The notes: generated by a model from the letters alone, not told the origin. A stretch of 64,000 nucleotides of DNA from Isoetes taiwanensis (GCA_021234155.1 JAJEKV010000050.1:4640550-4704549), one strand, 5' to 3'; counted from the stretch's first letter, positions 13,349-25,282 are shown. Program-made: numbers and translations.

Positions 13349-14434
13349 CTATTCAGTGATTACTACTTTCCCCTTTGCCCATTTAACTGTTTGATTCTTC
13401 TGCTTTGCTTCTTTGAATTTCTGAATTTCCTGTTTTTTCTCATGCATCTGTTCCTTTGTCAAGTCCTCATTAACCCATATGAACTTCCCTTTCAGATTAT
13501 GCTTATTTTTCAGAACTTGGAATCTTGTATCACGATTTGCAAACTTTATGAGAATATGGCGAGTACCCATCTCTTTCCTGCCAATCCTGAATGCATCTAC
13601 TATCTCTGTTTTAGGCACTAACATGTCATTGGTAAGAAAATTCTCTACTAACTCTTTGGTATTTTCTTTCTCCTGTTCCGGCAGTCCAACAATACGAAGA
13701 TTCAGCGCTCTCTGCTTCCTTTCTTGCATTTCCACATAATTATCAAACATATCTCTAAGATTGCTGATCTCTGCTATTGCTGCCATGTCATTCTCATTCT
13801 CAATTGACTGTTGCTGTGCTTCCGGTTGTACTTCTGCTCTTACTGCAGCTAATTCTGCTTTCAATTCCTTTATGGCCAGAGCATTTTCCTGTTTAATCTC
13901 TTCTAATGCTAATTGAAAATCATTAGCTAAAGAATTCCGTACCTCTTTAAGCATGTCTTGCATCACCGAGCTCATGAATTCCTTCACAAATTCTTTCTTG
14001 AAGTCCATCAGCATATTCTTCATGTTATCCGCCATGGCAGCCAGCAACTCCTTCTGAAAATCTTTGTTCTGTTGGATAGAGCAGGATTGTGTTATGGCAG
14101 CACTAGCGGCAACACTAGCAGCACCCATAGCAGCAGTATTAGCGGCAGCAGTAGCAGCACCCATAACAGCAGTATTAGCGGCAGCACTAGCAGCAGCCAT
14201 ATGAATAGCAGCAGTAGCAGCAGTTTCGGCCTGCAGAGAGTCAACCATCTCCATTTCGGCATGCATAGAGTCGGCCTGCACATCGACATCTGAGTCTGAC
14301 CCTGATTCCGATGTTGCCCCTTTAGTTTTTTTGGATGCCACACCAACGAGAATGGTCTCAGATGTGGTCCCCTTTGCTTTGTTTTTGTCAGTGTCGTACT
14401 TGGAAGACTTTGCCCTTGTTGCCCTTTGCGCCAT
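13349..14434 (-). CDS. LINE B ORF1 protein (coiled coil, RRM-like, C-terminal domain), 361 aa
   Basis: The start is the ATG at 14434 (MAQRATRAKSS), chosen because the upstream frame is only the translated (TC)n tract. Residues about 25-60 are acidic and Ser-rich. Residues 60-115 hold an Ala-rich array built from a 36-bp tandem DNA repeat. A long coiled coil follows, then an RRM-like domain with LNLRIVGLPE and an RHILIKF block, then a basic C-terminal domain ending KWAKGKVVITE. This is the layout of L1 ORF1 proteins (Transposase_22 type), RNA-binding trimers that package LINE RNA, and not the CCHC-knuckle type I expect in plant L1s. There are no internal stops. The UAG stop is followed in the same frame by ORF2. 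It may still be expressed if the copy is transcribed. Confidence 0.85.
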   Translation of the reverse strand: MAQRATRAKSSKYDTDKNKAKGTTSETILVGVASKKTKGATSESGSDSDVDVQADSMHAEMEMVDSLQAETAATAAIHMAAASAAANTAVMGAATAAANTAAMGAASVAASAAITQSCSIQQNKDFQKELLAAMADNMKNMLMDFKKEFVKEFMSSVMQDMLKEVRNSLANDFQLALEEIKQENALAIKELKAELAAVRAEVQPEAQQQSIENENDMAAIAEISNLRDMFDNYVEMQERKQRALNLRIVGLPEQEKENTKELVENFLTNDMLVPKTEIVDAFRIGRKEMGTRHILIKFANRDTRFQVLKNKHNLKGKFIWVNEDLTKEQMHEKKQEIQKFKEAKQKNQTVKWAKGKVVITE

Positions 14435-14435
14435 C

Positions 14436-14437
<2 letters not shown>

Positions 14438-14524
<87 letters not shown>
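14438..14524. repeat. (GA)n microsatellite, 87 bp, at the 5' end of LINE B
   Basis: A pure GA tract ending three bases before the ORF1 ATG of LINE B, so LINE B has almost no 5' untranslated sequence of its own. It fits the idea that the element sits within a (TC)n target. Confidence 0.97.
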
Positions 14525-15374
<850 letters not shown>

Positions 15375-16470
15375 ATGGCTCCTAGGAAGGCCGAGGAAGA
15401 TGGTGGGCCAAATTGCAATGAATGTGAGCTTGGAATCAAATTAGAGCCTATTGATATTGCTCCTCCACCAAAAGAAGAGATGCAAGCGAGTTCTCGGTGA
15501 AATCCAAGCACCTCCGGTAATGTGAGTGATTCTCATCAGTTGGAGATAATTCAATGGCTATTGTTGTTCTTGACAAAGAAAATCCAAAACAAATAGACAC
15601 AAAGAATAGGAAGGCTCGGTCCAATGGGCAGGATCGAGGTGTTTCCACTTTCTGAATCTACTAAATGAAATGGCCCTGGTTACTAATGGCGGTCTGAATC
15701 TTTCTAATTCACAATGGAGAGAAATTCTTGTGAAATTGCAACCAATTGTAGAAAGTCAGGCAATTGAAGAACAAATGGGATAAGCTGCGAGGCAAAGTTC
15801 AAGGATGAGAAGGAGGCTTGTGGTCAAACTGGTGCGAGAACCTTCAAGTTGGCAATGGTTTGTGAGAATGGAAGAAGTCAAATATGGAGTGACTTGATAA
15901 CCCCATTCAGGGTTTGGTGATGATGGGGAATTTGGGAATGAAGCCTTTTGAGGCTCTTTGATTTACACACTAATTTTTCCGGCGGTTTCTTTGAGATAGT
16001 TGGTTACGATCTTTGCTTTTTGATGACCCTTTTGAGATTAATGAAGAGATTCCTAATGTCAATGTCGACATGGACAATCTGACTAGCCCAAGGGTTCATG
16101 AAATGCCAAGCAATCGAACTCCCACGAGGAAACAACACGATTCCTCCTCCCCAAGATCTGCGACATGCAATCAACACGAGTTTGTGGAAACCAACCGGAG
16201 AAAAGAAGTCCGATTCTGATTGATGAAGATATTGCTGTTGGAATCTCACAAATGGCAAGCACCTTTGGAGATCTGAGGAGGTGAAAAAAGCTGGATTTCA
16301 TGAAGGAAGAATGCGCAAAGAAGATGGAATTGGTTAGAGAATTGGAGACAATTAGATCGCCAATTCTTTGAAGATTCTTTGAATCTATGGCAGCAATGAC
16401 CCAAAACATATGTCGGATGACAAAGGACACACTTCGAAATTGCCAAATTGGCGGCAAAAACAAAGAATAA
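15375..16470 (+). pseudogene. Myb/SANT-like accessory protein of a PIF/Harbinger transposon, broken
   Basis: An ATG at 15375 opens MAPRKAEEDGG and a 41-codon acidic N-terminus before a stop. Across frame changes the classic plant Myb/SANT-like layout can be read: LLNEMALVTNGGLNLSNSQW near 15655-15715, then a WDKLRGKFKDEKEACGQTGA block near 15780-15835, then a Trp-rich end (SWQWFVRMEE). A C-terminal Arg/Lys-rich tail follows (15990-16450). PIF/Harbinger elements commonly encode such a DNA-binding protein alongside the transposase; it helps nuclear import and end recognition. The transposase relic on the opposite strand 1.3 kb away fits this pairing. At least four frameshifts or stops are present. 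Confidence 0.7.
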
Positions 16471-16607
16471 AGGTATGTTCACTTTCATACATTACATTTA
16501 TACTTCACTTTGTTTCTTTTGACTGTCTCAAATTGGTTAAGCTGTCTTATTATTCAATGATTGGTACGTTCATATAGGCATGTAGATTTAGTAGCATAGA
16601 GCATTAA

Positions 16608-17225
16608 ATGGCGGTCTTATCAAGTTCCCCATTTAAAGATCCCCTTCACCTTCAAAATTCACGCTCCTATGGGCCCAAGCGACCACGCTCTCCTTCCACT
16701 TCGGTTCTTCTTCTTCTTCTTCCCGAGTACTCAAGGGAGGAGTACTCTGGCCCTGTCGATTCATCCGAAGTCTCCCACGAGACTTCGGATTCGGAGAACT
16801 ATTACTTCGATCACGACTCTTGGCCAGAAACCTCTGTTGAGACTCCAGTTCAAGAAGAGTCATCTACATCTTTGTTTTCTGCCCCTTCTTCTCCCATGCC
16901 AGATCCCCCTCAACAATCCTTTTCGTCTCCTCCTCTTCCTTCCTCTCATGCAGATGAGGTTCAGGACTCCTCACCAGCGGCAGAACCCGAAGTCGAGGAT
17001 GTAGAAGTCGTGCCTCACAATATCATTCACTGTTCTCTATCACAGCGAGCAGTGATGAAGTTTTTGGACATGGGTGTGCTAATTGAACCCGAGGTGTTGT
17101 CTTGGGCTGAGGGAGCTCCTCTAAAACAGAAAGCTCATGTGGAGACCGTTTACATCCAACATGCAGGGAAGTGGACTTTACACGAGGTGAAGACTATCAG
17201 CCAGCCATGTGAAGTGTGCTCTTGA
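16608..17225 (+). CDS. Hypothetical protein, 205 aa, acidic and Ser/Pro-rich
   Basis: An uninterrupted frame from ATG 16608 to TGA 17223-17225, between the two broken genes of the PIF/Harbinger relic. Residues 1-35 are basic with a short Leu run (VLLLLLPEYS). Residues 35-135 are acidic, Ser- and Pro-rich and probably disordered. Residues 140-200 look folded: CSLSQRAVMKFLDMGVLIEP, then an amphipathic stretch and IQHAGKWTLHEVKT, ending QPCEVCS. I do not recognise the family. It may be an extra transposon gene, a captured host exon or a chance frame; its openness beside decayed neighbours argues weakly for a real or recent coding sequence. Confidence 0.4.
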   Translation: MAVLSSSPFKDPLHLQNSRSYGPKRPRSPSTSVLLLLLPEYSREEYSGPVDSSEVSHETSDSENYYFDHDSWPETSVETPVQEESSTSLFSAPSSPMPDPPQQSFSSPPLPSSHADEVQDSSPAAEPEVEDVEVVPHNIIHCSLSQRAVMKFLDMGVLIEPEVLSWAEGAPLKQKAHVETVYIQHAGKWTLHEVKTISQPCEVCS

Positions 17226-17791
17226 AGAATAGCAGATCTCCTTGCCTGTGGAGTTTTTTTTTTTGTTTTGTTTTTAATTCCCTGTTGTGTTTTTTGTAAA
17301 GCCAAAAATTTTTTGCATGCACAATCTCCTGTGAATCCCTTCAGCTATCAGCTATCAGCTATCTCCTGTTTTCTCAATGATGTAAAATGCTGCAATGCAT
17401 TTCAGAAATACAAAATGTTTTTATTTTCGTAAAATGTGTCACTTTGTTGTCTCGGCTATTTCTATCTTTGATGTTCACTTTGTGATTTTGGCTGTTACTG
17501 CAGAGCAAAGAATGATGAGCAGTACATACGTATCTGGTTTTACTTTAGTTGGTTTTACCTCAGAAATTTCAAGTTGTAAAAGACAGGCCAAATTATGTGG
17601 CCAATTTTTTTTGTATTGCAGTTTCACATTGAATAAAATCTGTGTTGCAACATTCAATTATTCTAGCAGAATCTTGAATTTCTTGTTCATGGCTTAATAC
17701 CTGTCCAGGAACATGTAATCAATAATCTTTCTTCATCAAGAAGGAAAGAACAAATTTTCGAGAAAAAAGTAGTTGATGGAACCATCAACTT
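17226..17791. other. Spacer between the 205-codon ORF and the transposase
   Basis: AT-rich, with a T-run (17255-17275) and a short CAGCTATCAGCTATCAGCTATC triple repeat at about 17342-17363. This region would hold the 3' untranslated ends of two convergent transcripts. No gene is seen. Confidence 0.4.
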
Positions 17792-19239
17792 TTACAACAA
17801 AGACATGCCCATCAAATTTTCAAACAACACATGCCTCATCTGATCTCCTTGTTTCTTTAAACTTCTGTTCATAGCTTCAGTCTCATAGTAATAAACTGGA
17901 TCAGGCTCTTCTTCCAAAGGCAGCATACCCCATCCCCTGTCTTCCATAATACAAAAATTCCAAAGCACACAAGCAGCATGTATTATTTTGGAAGCCTTGC
18001 CAACATGCACTGGTAGATGTTTTAGAATTCTAAATTTCTCCTTCACTATCCCGAACCCATTTTCCACACAAACCCTACCCCTGCAAATCCGTTTATTAAA
18101 CTTGCCATAAGGTCCATGATTCTGTGGAAAGACTTTCAAGAGGAAGGGCCTGGCAGCATAGGCAGAATCACCAAGCAAAAGTGGAGGAATGTTAACCTGG
18201 ATTTGGTCTTCAGTGGGTTGACCTTTCTTCAATTTTCTGCCACTCAAGGTTACAACTGGTTCGTTCAATATTTGTTTGGATGCAATTTTGCTATATATGG
18301 AACTCTTCTTGAACTGATTTGAGTCATGGACTGATCCAGTTCTTGTCACACATACATTTATGAAAAGCACTTTGTATTGTGACAATACCGCGGCAGAACA
18401 TGAGTGCCTTTGTGTCGACTGTAGTAGTCATCACCTTTGTCACTCTTCTTGGGTTTCCTCCATAGAAAAATATGGGATCCATCAACAGCACCATACACAT
18501 TTGGCAATCCTGTTGCATCATGAAATTCTTTTATACATTGAGTCAATCTGGCTCCAGAAGGCATGGCTACAAACCTTTTGTAAAGCATTGTCTTGGAGGC
18601 CAACACTAGTGTGATTTTTTTAGTATATTTACAAGATTGTAGCTTTTTCCAACATAGAATCTCTGACCCACATGCAAAGGCATATCACCATGTGCCAGAA
18701 AGTAAAGAACCATGGCTACAGCTTTCCTAGCCCTAACCTTAACCCCTGGCCTAATCAAATAGGGGACAACGAGCCCGACTAGTCTCTCAAAGCTGGCCCT
18801 CTTCATTCTGTAAAATTGATGCCACATATCATCTTCAAAAGAAGCTATACAATTCCATGCGTGATTATCTATATTATCCCATTGGGTCATTTGCCTTGGA
18901 GCAATCCAAAATCTTCTAGGTGGCCTTCTAACCCGGCATAATCCGGCTAACATCAAAGATGAGGCAGCACAGAAGAACATACTGCAATTTTCTGGCAAGG
19001 CATCGTCATCGAACAGTTTCATTGGGTCTTCAAGCTCGTTTAGTTTCGAAAGTCGCAAAAACAGAACCTTTGGAATGCGATTCGATTGTCGAGCACAATA
19101 GCATGGCAATCATTCCAAGAATCAGTGGATCCATGATAGAGCGGCCGGAAATGGAACCTCGCACGAAGAACACAAAGAAAAGAATTATCCCACAAAGCTT
19201 ACCTACCAAAGCAGGAGCGAGGGGGAAGAAATATCCCAT
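17792..19239 (-). pseudogene. PIF/Harbinger (HARBI1-like) DDE transposase, frameshifted
   Basis: Three minus-strand frames add up to one HARBI1-type protein. The N-terminal region (19109-18606) contains the helical segment with MKRASFERLVGLV and a KVRARKAVAMVLYFLAHG block. The middle (18606-18358) has YGAVDGSHIFLW, with the first catalytic Asp. The C-terminal part (18385-17792, 197 open codons) has TGSVHDSNQF, LLLGDSAYAARPFL with the second Asp, and RVCVENGFGIVKEKFRIL with the catalytic Glu. All three acidic residues are therefore present, but frameshifts near 18600 and 18390 and another near 19110 stop it being made in one piece. HARBI1 host genes have the same fold, but the breaks and the Myb/SANT partner favour a dead transposon. 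Confidence 0.85.
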
Positions 19240-19452
19240 ATTTTGGAGGCCGATTCAAAATTGGAGGGAATTATCCCACAAAGATTTGACCCACCGGAAT
19301 GATTCGATGGAGTAGTTCTCGTGGGAAACCAAAATTTGAGGCCCTAGAGCTCGAGAGATGGCTCTTCCTCTCCTCCCAAAAAAAATACGATAATTCTCTT
19401 CTCTCCTCTCCTCGAGAGAAAACGGGTATTTTGGCGAAATATGTGGCCAACC

Positions 19453-19553
<101 letters not shown>

Positions 19554-19602
19554 ATTATGTCCATTGGAGGCCTCAAAGACCTATTAGACAAATATCTTAT
19601 CT

Positions 19603-22600
19603 TCATACATCATCATAAAATAATAGATGAGTTTCCGAATCCTCATCTAGCTCATCACTCTCACTCACATTATCAGAAACATCCATGTCCCTTACATGAT
19701 GTCTATCTAAGCAAGACTCCCTAACCCTCAGGAGTTCTATCACATACTTACCTAGCCCCTCTCCATCCATTGTAGAGAAAAAGGTTGGGAGATCCTCATG
19801 TTGAATTCCATACTCAAACCTCAATGACTTATATGCTAAGCATTTGAGTAATACATGGTCCTCATCCTCCACCTGATCCATGTCACATAGCTTGCAATAT
19901 CTTTGATCCCTCGGAATGATATATCCCCATCTCCCCACTTCTACCCCCAAATGGTGAGAACTAAGGCGAATCCTGCTTATAGCATGCCTTTTCTGTATGG
20001 AAATATTTTCTTTCAAATGCTTTGCCATTTCAAGCTTAGGATTGATATTCTGTTTGTATAAAATTGACCATAACTTCTTGAGTATTCGCGACGAAATCCA
20101 TGTCCTTAGATCCTTCTCTACTAAGATCACTTCATCCCATGAAAGATCCCATTTACTAAGCCATCTATTCACATCCTGAAATATCCCTTTCTCTTTACTA
20201 GCCATCAAAGCTACATGTGGAAGTCTAGTCTTATCCATAAGTAGCACCCTCTTTAGATACTGAATGCATCTAAATAGTGCTTCCCCTTCAAGAGGCATAA
20301 AACCACTCTCAGCCAACATCATGGGATAGGGAGTTTGAACCTTCACTCCGAGCTCCAACCTTAGGAATTTCTTTAAAATCTGCTCTATATCTTCCCACAA
20401 GCATTGTGGAAGACTCGGGCCCCAGACTTCACAACCATACAGGACCACACTCTGAACCAAAGATTGAAACAGCCTTACCTTGAGGTTCCACGACCAAAGG
20501 TGAGATCTCCTACACATACTTTGTAATGCATACAAAGCTTTTTGACCTCCATCCACTCGCTGAGTAATACATGCATTCCATCTATGATTTCTGCTAAAAA
20601 TAAGACCTAGATACTTGTATGAATCACACATGCTCACATTACTCCCTTTGTACCTGAAAATGTGATCTTGTTTCAAAACACCTACTGTCATGATATTAGT
20701 CTTTTCCAGATTTACCTGCATATCAGTTTGGTCACAAAAGGCTGCTAGTCCATCCAAGTGTCTCTGCATATGCTCCTTACAACGCTCCAAGATGACTACA
20801 TCATCCGCATACATCAACATTTGGATAACATATCCGTGGATTTCTGTTCCCCCTGGGCAGTTATCCTGAAGCCATTCCTCCAGGCCATCAATAAACAGTC
20901 CAAATAGTGTTGGAGACAACGGACACCCTTGTTTGACTCCAATATTACTCTCCACACACTCTAAAATATCCATCGAGAACGGGTGTGACAATTGTACTAG
21001 TACCTTCTCATATAGTACCTTCACAGCATCTCTAATATCATGCGGAACATCCAACTTATCCAATCTCTTCCAAAGTTGGTCCTGAGGGACCTTATCAAAA
21101 GCCTTCTTAAAGTCTACGAAACCTACGTAGATCGGTTTCTTTGAGCCCTTAACATTGTCAAATATTGATTTCAGCACCAACAAATGATCCAGAGTGGATC
21201 TCCCTACTCTAAAACCTGCCTGTGTCTCAGCCCGTTTGTGATTAAGCTCTGCCCAGCTACTCAGCTTCTTCTCTAAAATTGTGGAAAAGAGTTTTGAAAA
21301 TAAACTACTTACCATAATAGTCCGGTAGTTGTTCACCTCCTTCCTCGAACCTCCCTTAAACACTGGAACCACTCGGTTTCTACTCCAATCCAGCGGGAAT
21401 CCCTGTGCCATTGCCATAGTAAACAATCTCGCCACCAAAGGACGTATAACAGGACCAGCCCATTTTAAATGTTCCACACATAAACCATGAAGATCCGGTG
21501 CTTTGCCATTTGCCAATGAAGATATGCCTGCTGCCACTTCTTCTTCCGTAATTGACAAACTAGATTTCCGTCTCTGTCCATTTGCAGATACATCTTCATT
21601 GTGGTAGAGCTTGAGCACATGCTGCCATAGATCCTGTGCTCTTAGAGGAATATCTTCCTGTTTATTCCGCCTTAGACCACTCCAAAAGCTTTTCGGATCC
21701 TCTACATATCTGTTGCACAGAAGTTGTTGCTTTTCTTTAATTCCTCTTCCTATTACGCACAACCCGTCTGTACTCTTTCTTGGCATCATCCCTATGACTT
21801 GCTTCACTGTTTTTCCAAGCCTCTTTGGCAGCCCTGCAAGTCTGATCAAACCAGGACTTACAAGGCAGTCTGCTCCTTGCTCTGTGAGGTGTAAATAAAT
21901 CCATTGTCGTTTCCTCCAGGATGTCATGTAGCTGGTTGTTTAACATCTCCAGGTCACCATCCCATGTCAGATTCGCAACCTTCTGCTCCAAGCAACACCA
22001 AAACTGAACTTGCAGGTGCGGTTTTAGGCAGTACTTCCTCTTAACCCCCGGACATGTTATGCTTGGTATGCTGACTTGCAAATTAAAGAAGAGAGGAACA
22101 TGGTCGGATTCCAATTCTACTTCCCCGATCACGAAATGGGTGAGGTTTTCGATTGAGTCTTCTGACATTATCAGATAATCCACCGTACTCCTTTCTCGGC
22201 ATGTGTTCTTCTGTGTGTGTGGAAATCTACTCAATCCAGTTTGCGCTACCACATAAACTCAAAAGTTGTCTGCCCGTTTTTGTCACCACTTCATCTGCGG
22301 ATATCCTCTTCCTACCCAATAACTCCCGCTCCTTTTCATCTACAGAGATCAGCCAAAGCGGGTCCTTGTCTCCAGAAAGCAAAATGGTCTGTCGGGTGCC
22401 CGTTCTACTGTTAAAATCCCCTGTCATAATCACGCTTCCCTTCTCTTGAAACTCCATAATGTCTTGTTCTAATGCATAAAATAAATCATCCCCTGAAGCA
22501 TCTGTGTCTTTGTATATGTTCTTATGTTTTGGAGCAAAATAACAAACAGCCATATAATAAACAGTTTGGTCTCCTTTTATTTCCCGCCATATAAATTGAC

Positions 22601-22870
22601 CATTCACATCTCTTCTTATACCATGGATTAATGCCTGACAAAACAAGCAACTCCCCCATTTCCCATATCCTTATTTCTGAATCTTTTATTACAAACTGAA
22701 TATATCATTTCAAAGCCTTCAATATCTGGCATAGCATATAAGTCGTGTTCCTTAGTCTCTACAAAACAAATGACATCAATGTTATCTAAGATCTCCTGCA
22801 TACTTATAATCTTGTCGATAGTCAGTCGATTTATGTTCCAGACTGCTATCCTGAGACCTCCCTCGCTTAC
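19603..22870 (-). pseudogene. LINE C ORF2 (APE endonuclease, reverse transcriptase, zinc finger)
   Basis: Immediately after the ORF1 stop the same frame reads VSEGGLRIAVWNINRLTIDK, the endonuclease N-terminus, with the catalytic Glu in CFVETKEHD. GDFNSRTG follows in 22646-22227, and RERSTVDYLIM with SDHVPL in 22252-21737. Then 774 open codons (21927-19603) hold the linker, RT (GFVDFKKAFD, GVKQGCPLSPTLFG, catalytic YADD near 20800-20812), thumb, and a C-terminal Cys/His finger (CKLCDMDQVEDEDHVLLKC), ending in an acidic tail. The enzyme would nick DNA and reverse transcribe LINE RNA. There are frame changes near 22650, 22240 and 21750-21920. No AUG lies between the ORF1 stop and the endonuclease start. 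Confidence 0.9.
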
Positions 22871-23614
22871 CTATTCAATGACCGCCTTACCCTTGAGCCA
22901 CTTCACCTTCCGGTTATTCAATTTTGCCTCTTTAAATTTTGCCAATTCTTGTTTTTTCTCCTGTTCCCTAGTTAAATCATCATTTACCCAAACGAATTTT
23001 CCTTTGAGCATATGTCTCTGTTTAAGCACCTGAAACCGTTCCTCCCTGTTTGAAAATTTTACCAGTATGTGCCGGGTTCCATGGTCTCTTTTCCCAATCC
23101 GAAAAGCATCTGCTATCTGCACCCCATTCACTTGCATTTCATCTGTGAGAAATTTAGTAACAACCTCTTTTGTCTCTTCCTTATCCTTCTCTGGCAGCCC
23201 CACGATCCTTAAATTCAAGGCTGTTTGCCTTCTTTCCTGAGTTTCCACGTAATCCTCAAAAGCATGCTTCAATTCTGAGATCTCTGCTCCTTGATCATAA
23301 TCTCCATCCTCCACCTGTGTTGTCTGTAAATCAGAAATATTTGCCTTAACTATCTCCATCTCTCCTTGCATGTTCTGAAGATTTGTCCGTAACACTTCAT
23401 TCTCCGATTTGAGACTTCGGATTTCCAGCATTAGTTTGTCTTCCCGCCTTGCCCATTCCTGACGAAAAGCTGTAAGTTCCTTTGCCGACTCTTGGCAAAA
23501 TGCTGTAATCTCTTTCCATATGGTTGCGAGCGAGACCTCTTCCTGCTGTGGCTCTGACGAGTCTCCATCCGAATCAGACTGCTATTTCTTCTGTGGCTTT
23601 GGTGCTTTGGCCAT
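22871..23614 (-). pseudogene. LINE C ORF1 protein, single premature UAG at codon 11
   Basis: The ATG at 23614 reads MAKAPKPQKK and then TAG (23584-23582), after which the frame stays open to the natural UAG at 22871-22873, about 247 codons in all. The protein has an acidic Ser-rich start, a coiled coil (KLMLEIRSLKSENEVL and onward), an RRM-like domain with LNLRIVGLPEKDKEE and RHILVKFSNREERF, and a basic C-terminus ending KWLKGKAVIE. It aligns by eye with LINE B ORF1 but lacks the long Ala-rich insertion. Predicted to bind LINE RNA. An internal Met (about 23431) could still start a truncated product. Confidence 0.82.
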
Positions 23615-23667
23615 TGCAAAGGTACGAAAAAGACAAGGCGCCCAAAACGTGCGCCCAAAATGTGTGT

Positions 23668-23700
23668 GAGAGAGAGAGGGAGAGGGAGAGGGAGAGAGAA
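23668..23700. repeat. Imperfect GA-rich tract at the 5' end of LINE C
   Basis: GAGAGAGAGAGGGAGAGGGA-type sequence, TC-rich on minus, directly upstream of the LINE C 5' untranslated region. It is the counterpart of the long GA tract at the other end of the element. Confidence 0.85.
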
Positions 23701-24117
23701 ATAGTCTAGGCCCGACCGTGGGGGTCTGTCCCTAGGTGCTCTCCAGAAGCGACAAGTGCTACTCTGGGAAATTGCAGAGGCCACCAGCCACAAAGATATA
23801 GAAGAGAAAAGTCGATACAGCCCTCACTAGGTGGAACGAGAAGAAATCAACAGATGTTAAGACGAGCCGACACCAGGTGACTAGACTCAGAGGAGGGAGT
23901 GAGGGAAACTCTAGAACCAACAGAATTCAGCTCAGAGGAAACGCCGATGAGGAATGCTAGCAGGCAATATGGATATATAGTAGACAGAGCCAAAGAAAGC
24001 CTGCGCCATAGAAGGCCCAGTCTATAGATAGATCTGTCGCTCAAAATGGCGTGACGCCAAAACATGCGTCCCTTTCCCCAGAGAACCATGGCAATGTTGG
24101 GCTTGATTTGCTTCTTT
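23701..24117. other. Spacer, no gene recognised
   Basis: Contains a minus frame at 24089-23847 with no recognisable family. Short GA-rich stretches remain (23755-23800). Nothing else is supported. Confidence 0.4.
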
Positions 24118-24640
<523 letters not shown>

Positions 24641-24800
24641 TTTATAAACCACCTTACAACCTAACAGCAATGCTTGATAACTTGGCAGGGGTTCCCCATG
24701 GGAAAAGATATGGAGTTGCATACAAAATAGCAATGCTCATAAACCACCTTTTACCCTAATAGCAATGCTTATGAACGATCTTACAACCTAGCAACTACAT
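24641..24800. repeat. Short duplicated segments with GTTCCCCATGGG core, copy 3
   Basis: A segment containing AGCAATGCT(T/C)AT and AACCACCTT occurs twice (about 24650-24685 and 24728-24772), separated by GGGGTTCCCCATGGGAAAAG and GCATACAAAATAGC. The core resembles the repeats at 1723 and 24118, followed by a similar ACAAAATA end. Confidence 0.45.
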
Positions 24801-25282
24801 CACAACAATCGCTTTATAGTCTATCCTCCATTGAGATTTTATTGCCAACATATGTCCAGCAACGCTCATAAACTACTATAGAATATAATAGAATAGAAGA
24901 GAGAGTGACTATATGCGATTTAATACACAACATCAACAAGTCATAGACATGGCCACTTGCAATCTATAGGTTCCCAAAATGATCCAATGGCCCAAAAGTT
25001 ACTCTATGCAAATGCACAAGTTTCCAACATTTAAAAGTTCCCGAATTATGCCCAGCAATGTTGGGCACCATTACTAGTATTAACAAGGATGAACTCTCCA
25101 AACCAAGTGAAACTTGATCAAGCATAAGAGGATGACAACTGTTATAAACTAAAGAGACTTTACGGTCGCCTGTGGAATTCATTTGAGATGAATAGACTTG
25201 TCTATCAACATATTTCTACCTCAAAAATTAGCTAAGGACCTCATCTAATGGCATCATCTCTTTGTTCACAGTCTTCTACATG
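24801..25282. other. Spacer, no gene recognised
   Basis: AT-rich DNA. A 72-codon minus frame (25182-24964) has no recognisable family. Nothing else seen. Confidence 0.4.

Larger units (their letters stand above)
10003..14437 (-). mobile_element. LINE B, non-LTR retrotransposon (full length, ORF2 broken)
   Basis: On minus the element begins next to (TC)n at 14438, opens ORF1 three bases later, and continues through endonuclease, RT and C-terminal finger to a 3' end near 10003-10020. The 3' end contains a GGCCTTTGAGGCC block that is also found at the 3' end of LINE C (GGTCTTTGAGGCC). ORF1 is fully open while ORF2 is heavily frameshifted. LINE B and LINE C belong to one family; similarity is evident in ORF1, in the ORF1/ORF2 junction and in the last 80 bp. 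Confidence 0.88.

Noticed and set aside
17792-19239. Domesticated HARBI1-like host gene
   Set aside because: Frameshifts between all three catalytic parts and a neighbouring Myb/SANT relic favour a dead transposon.
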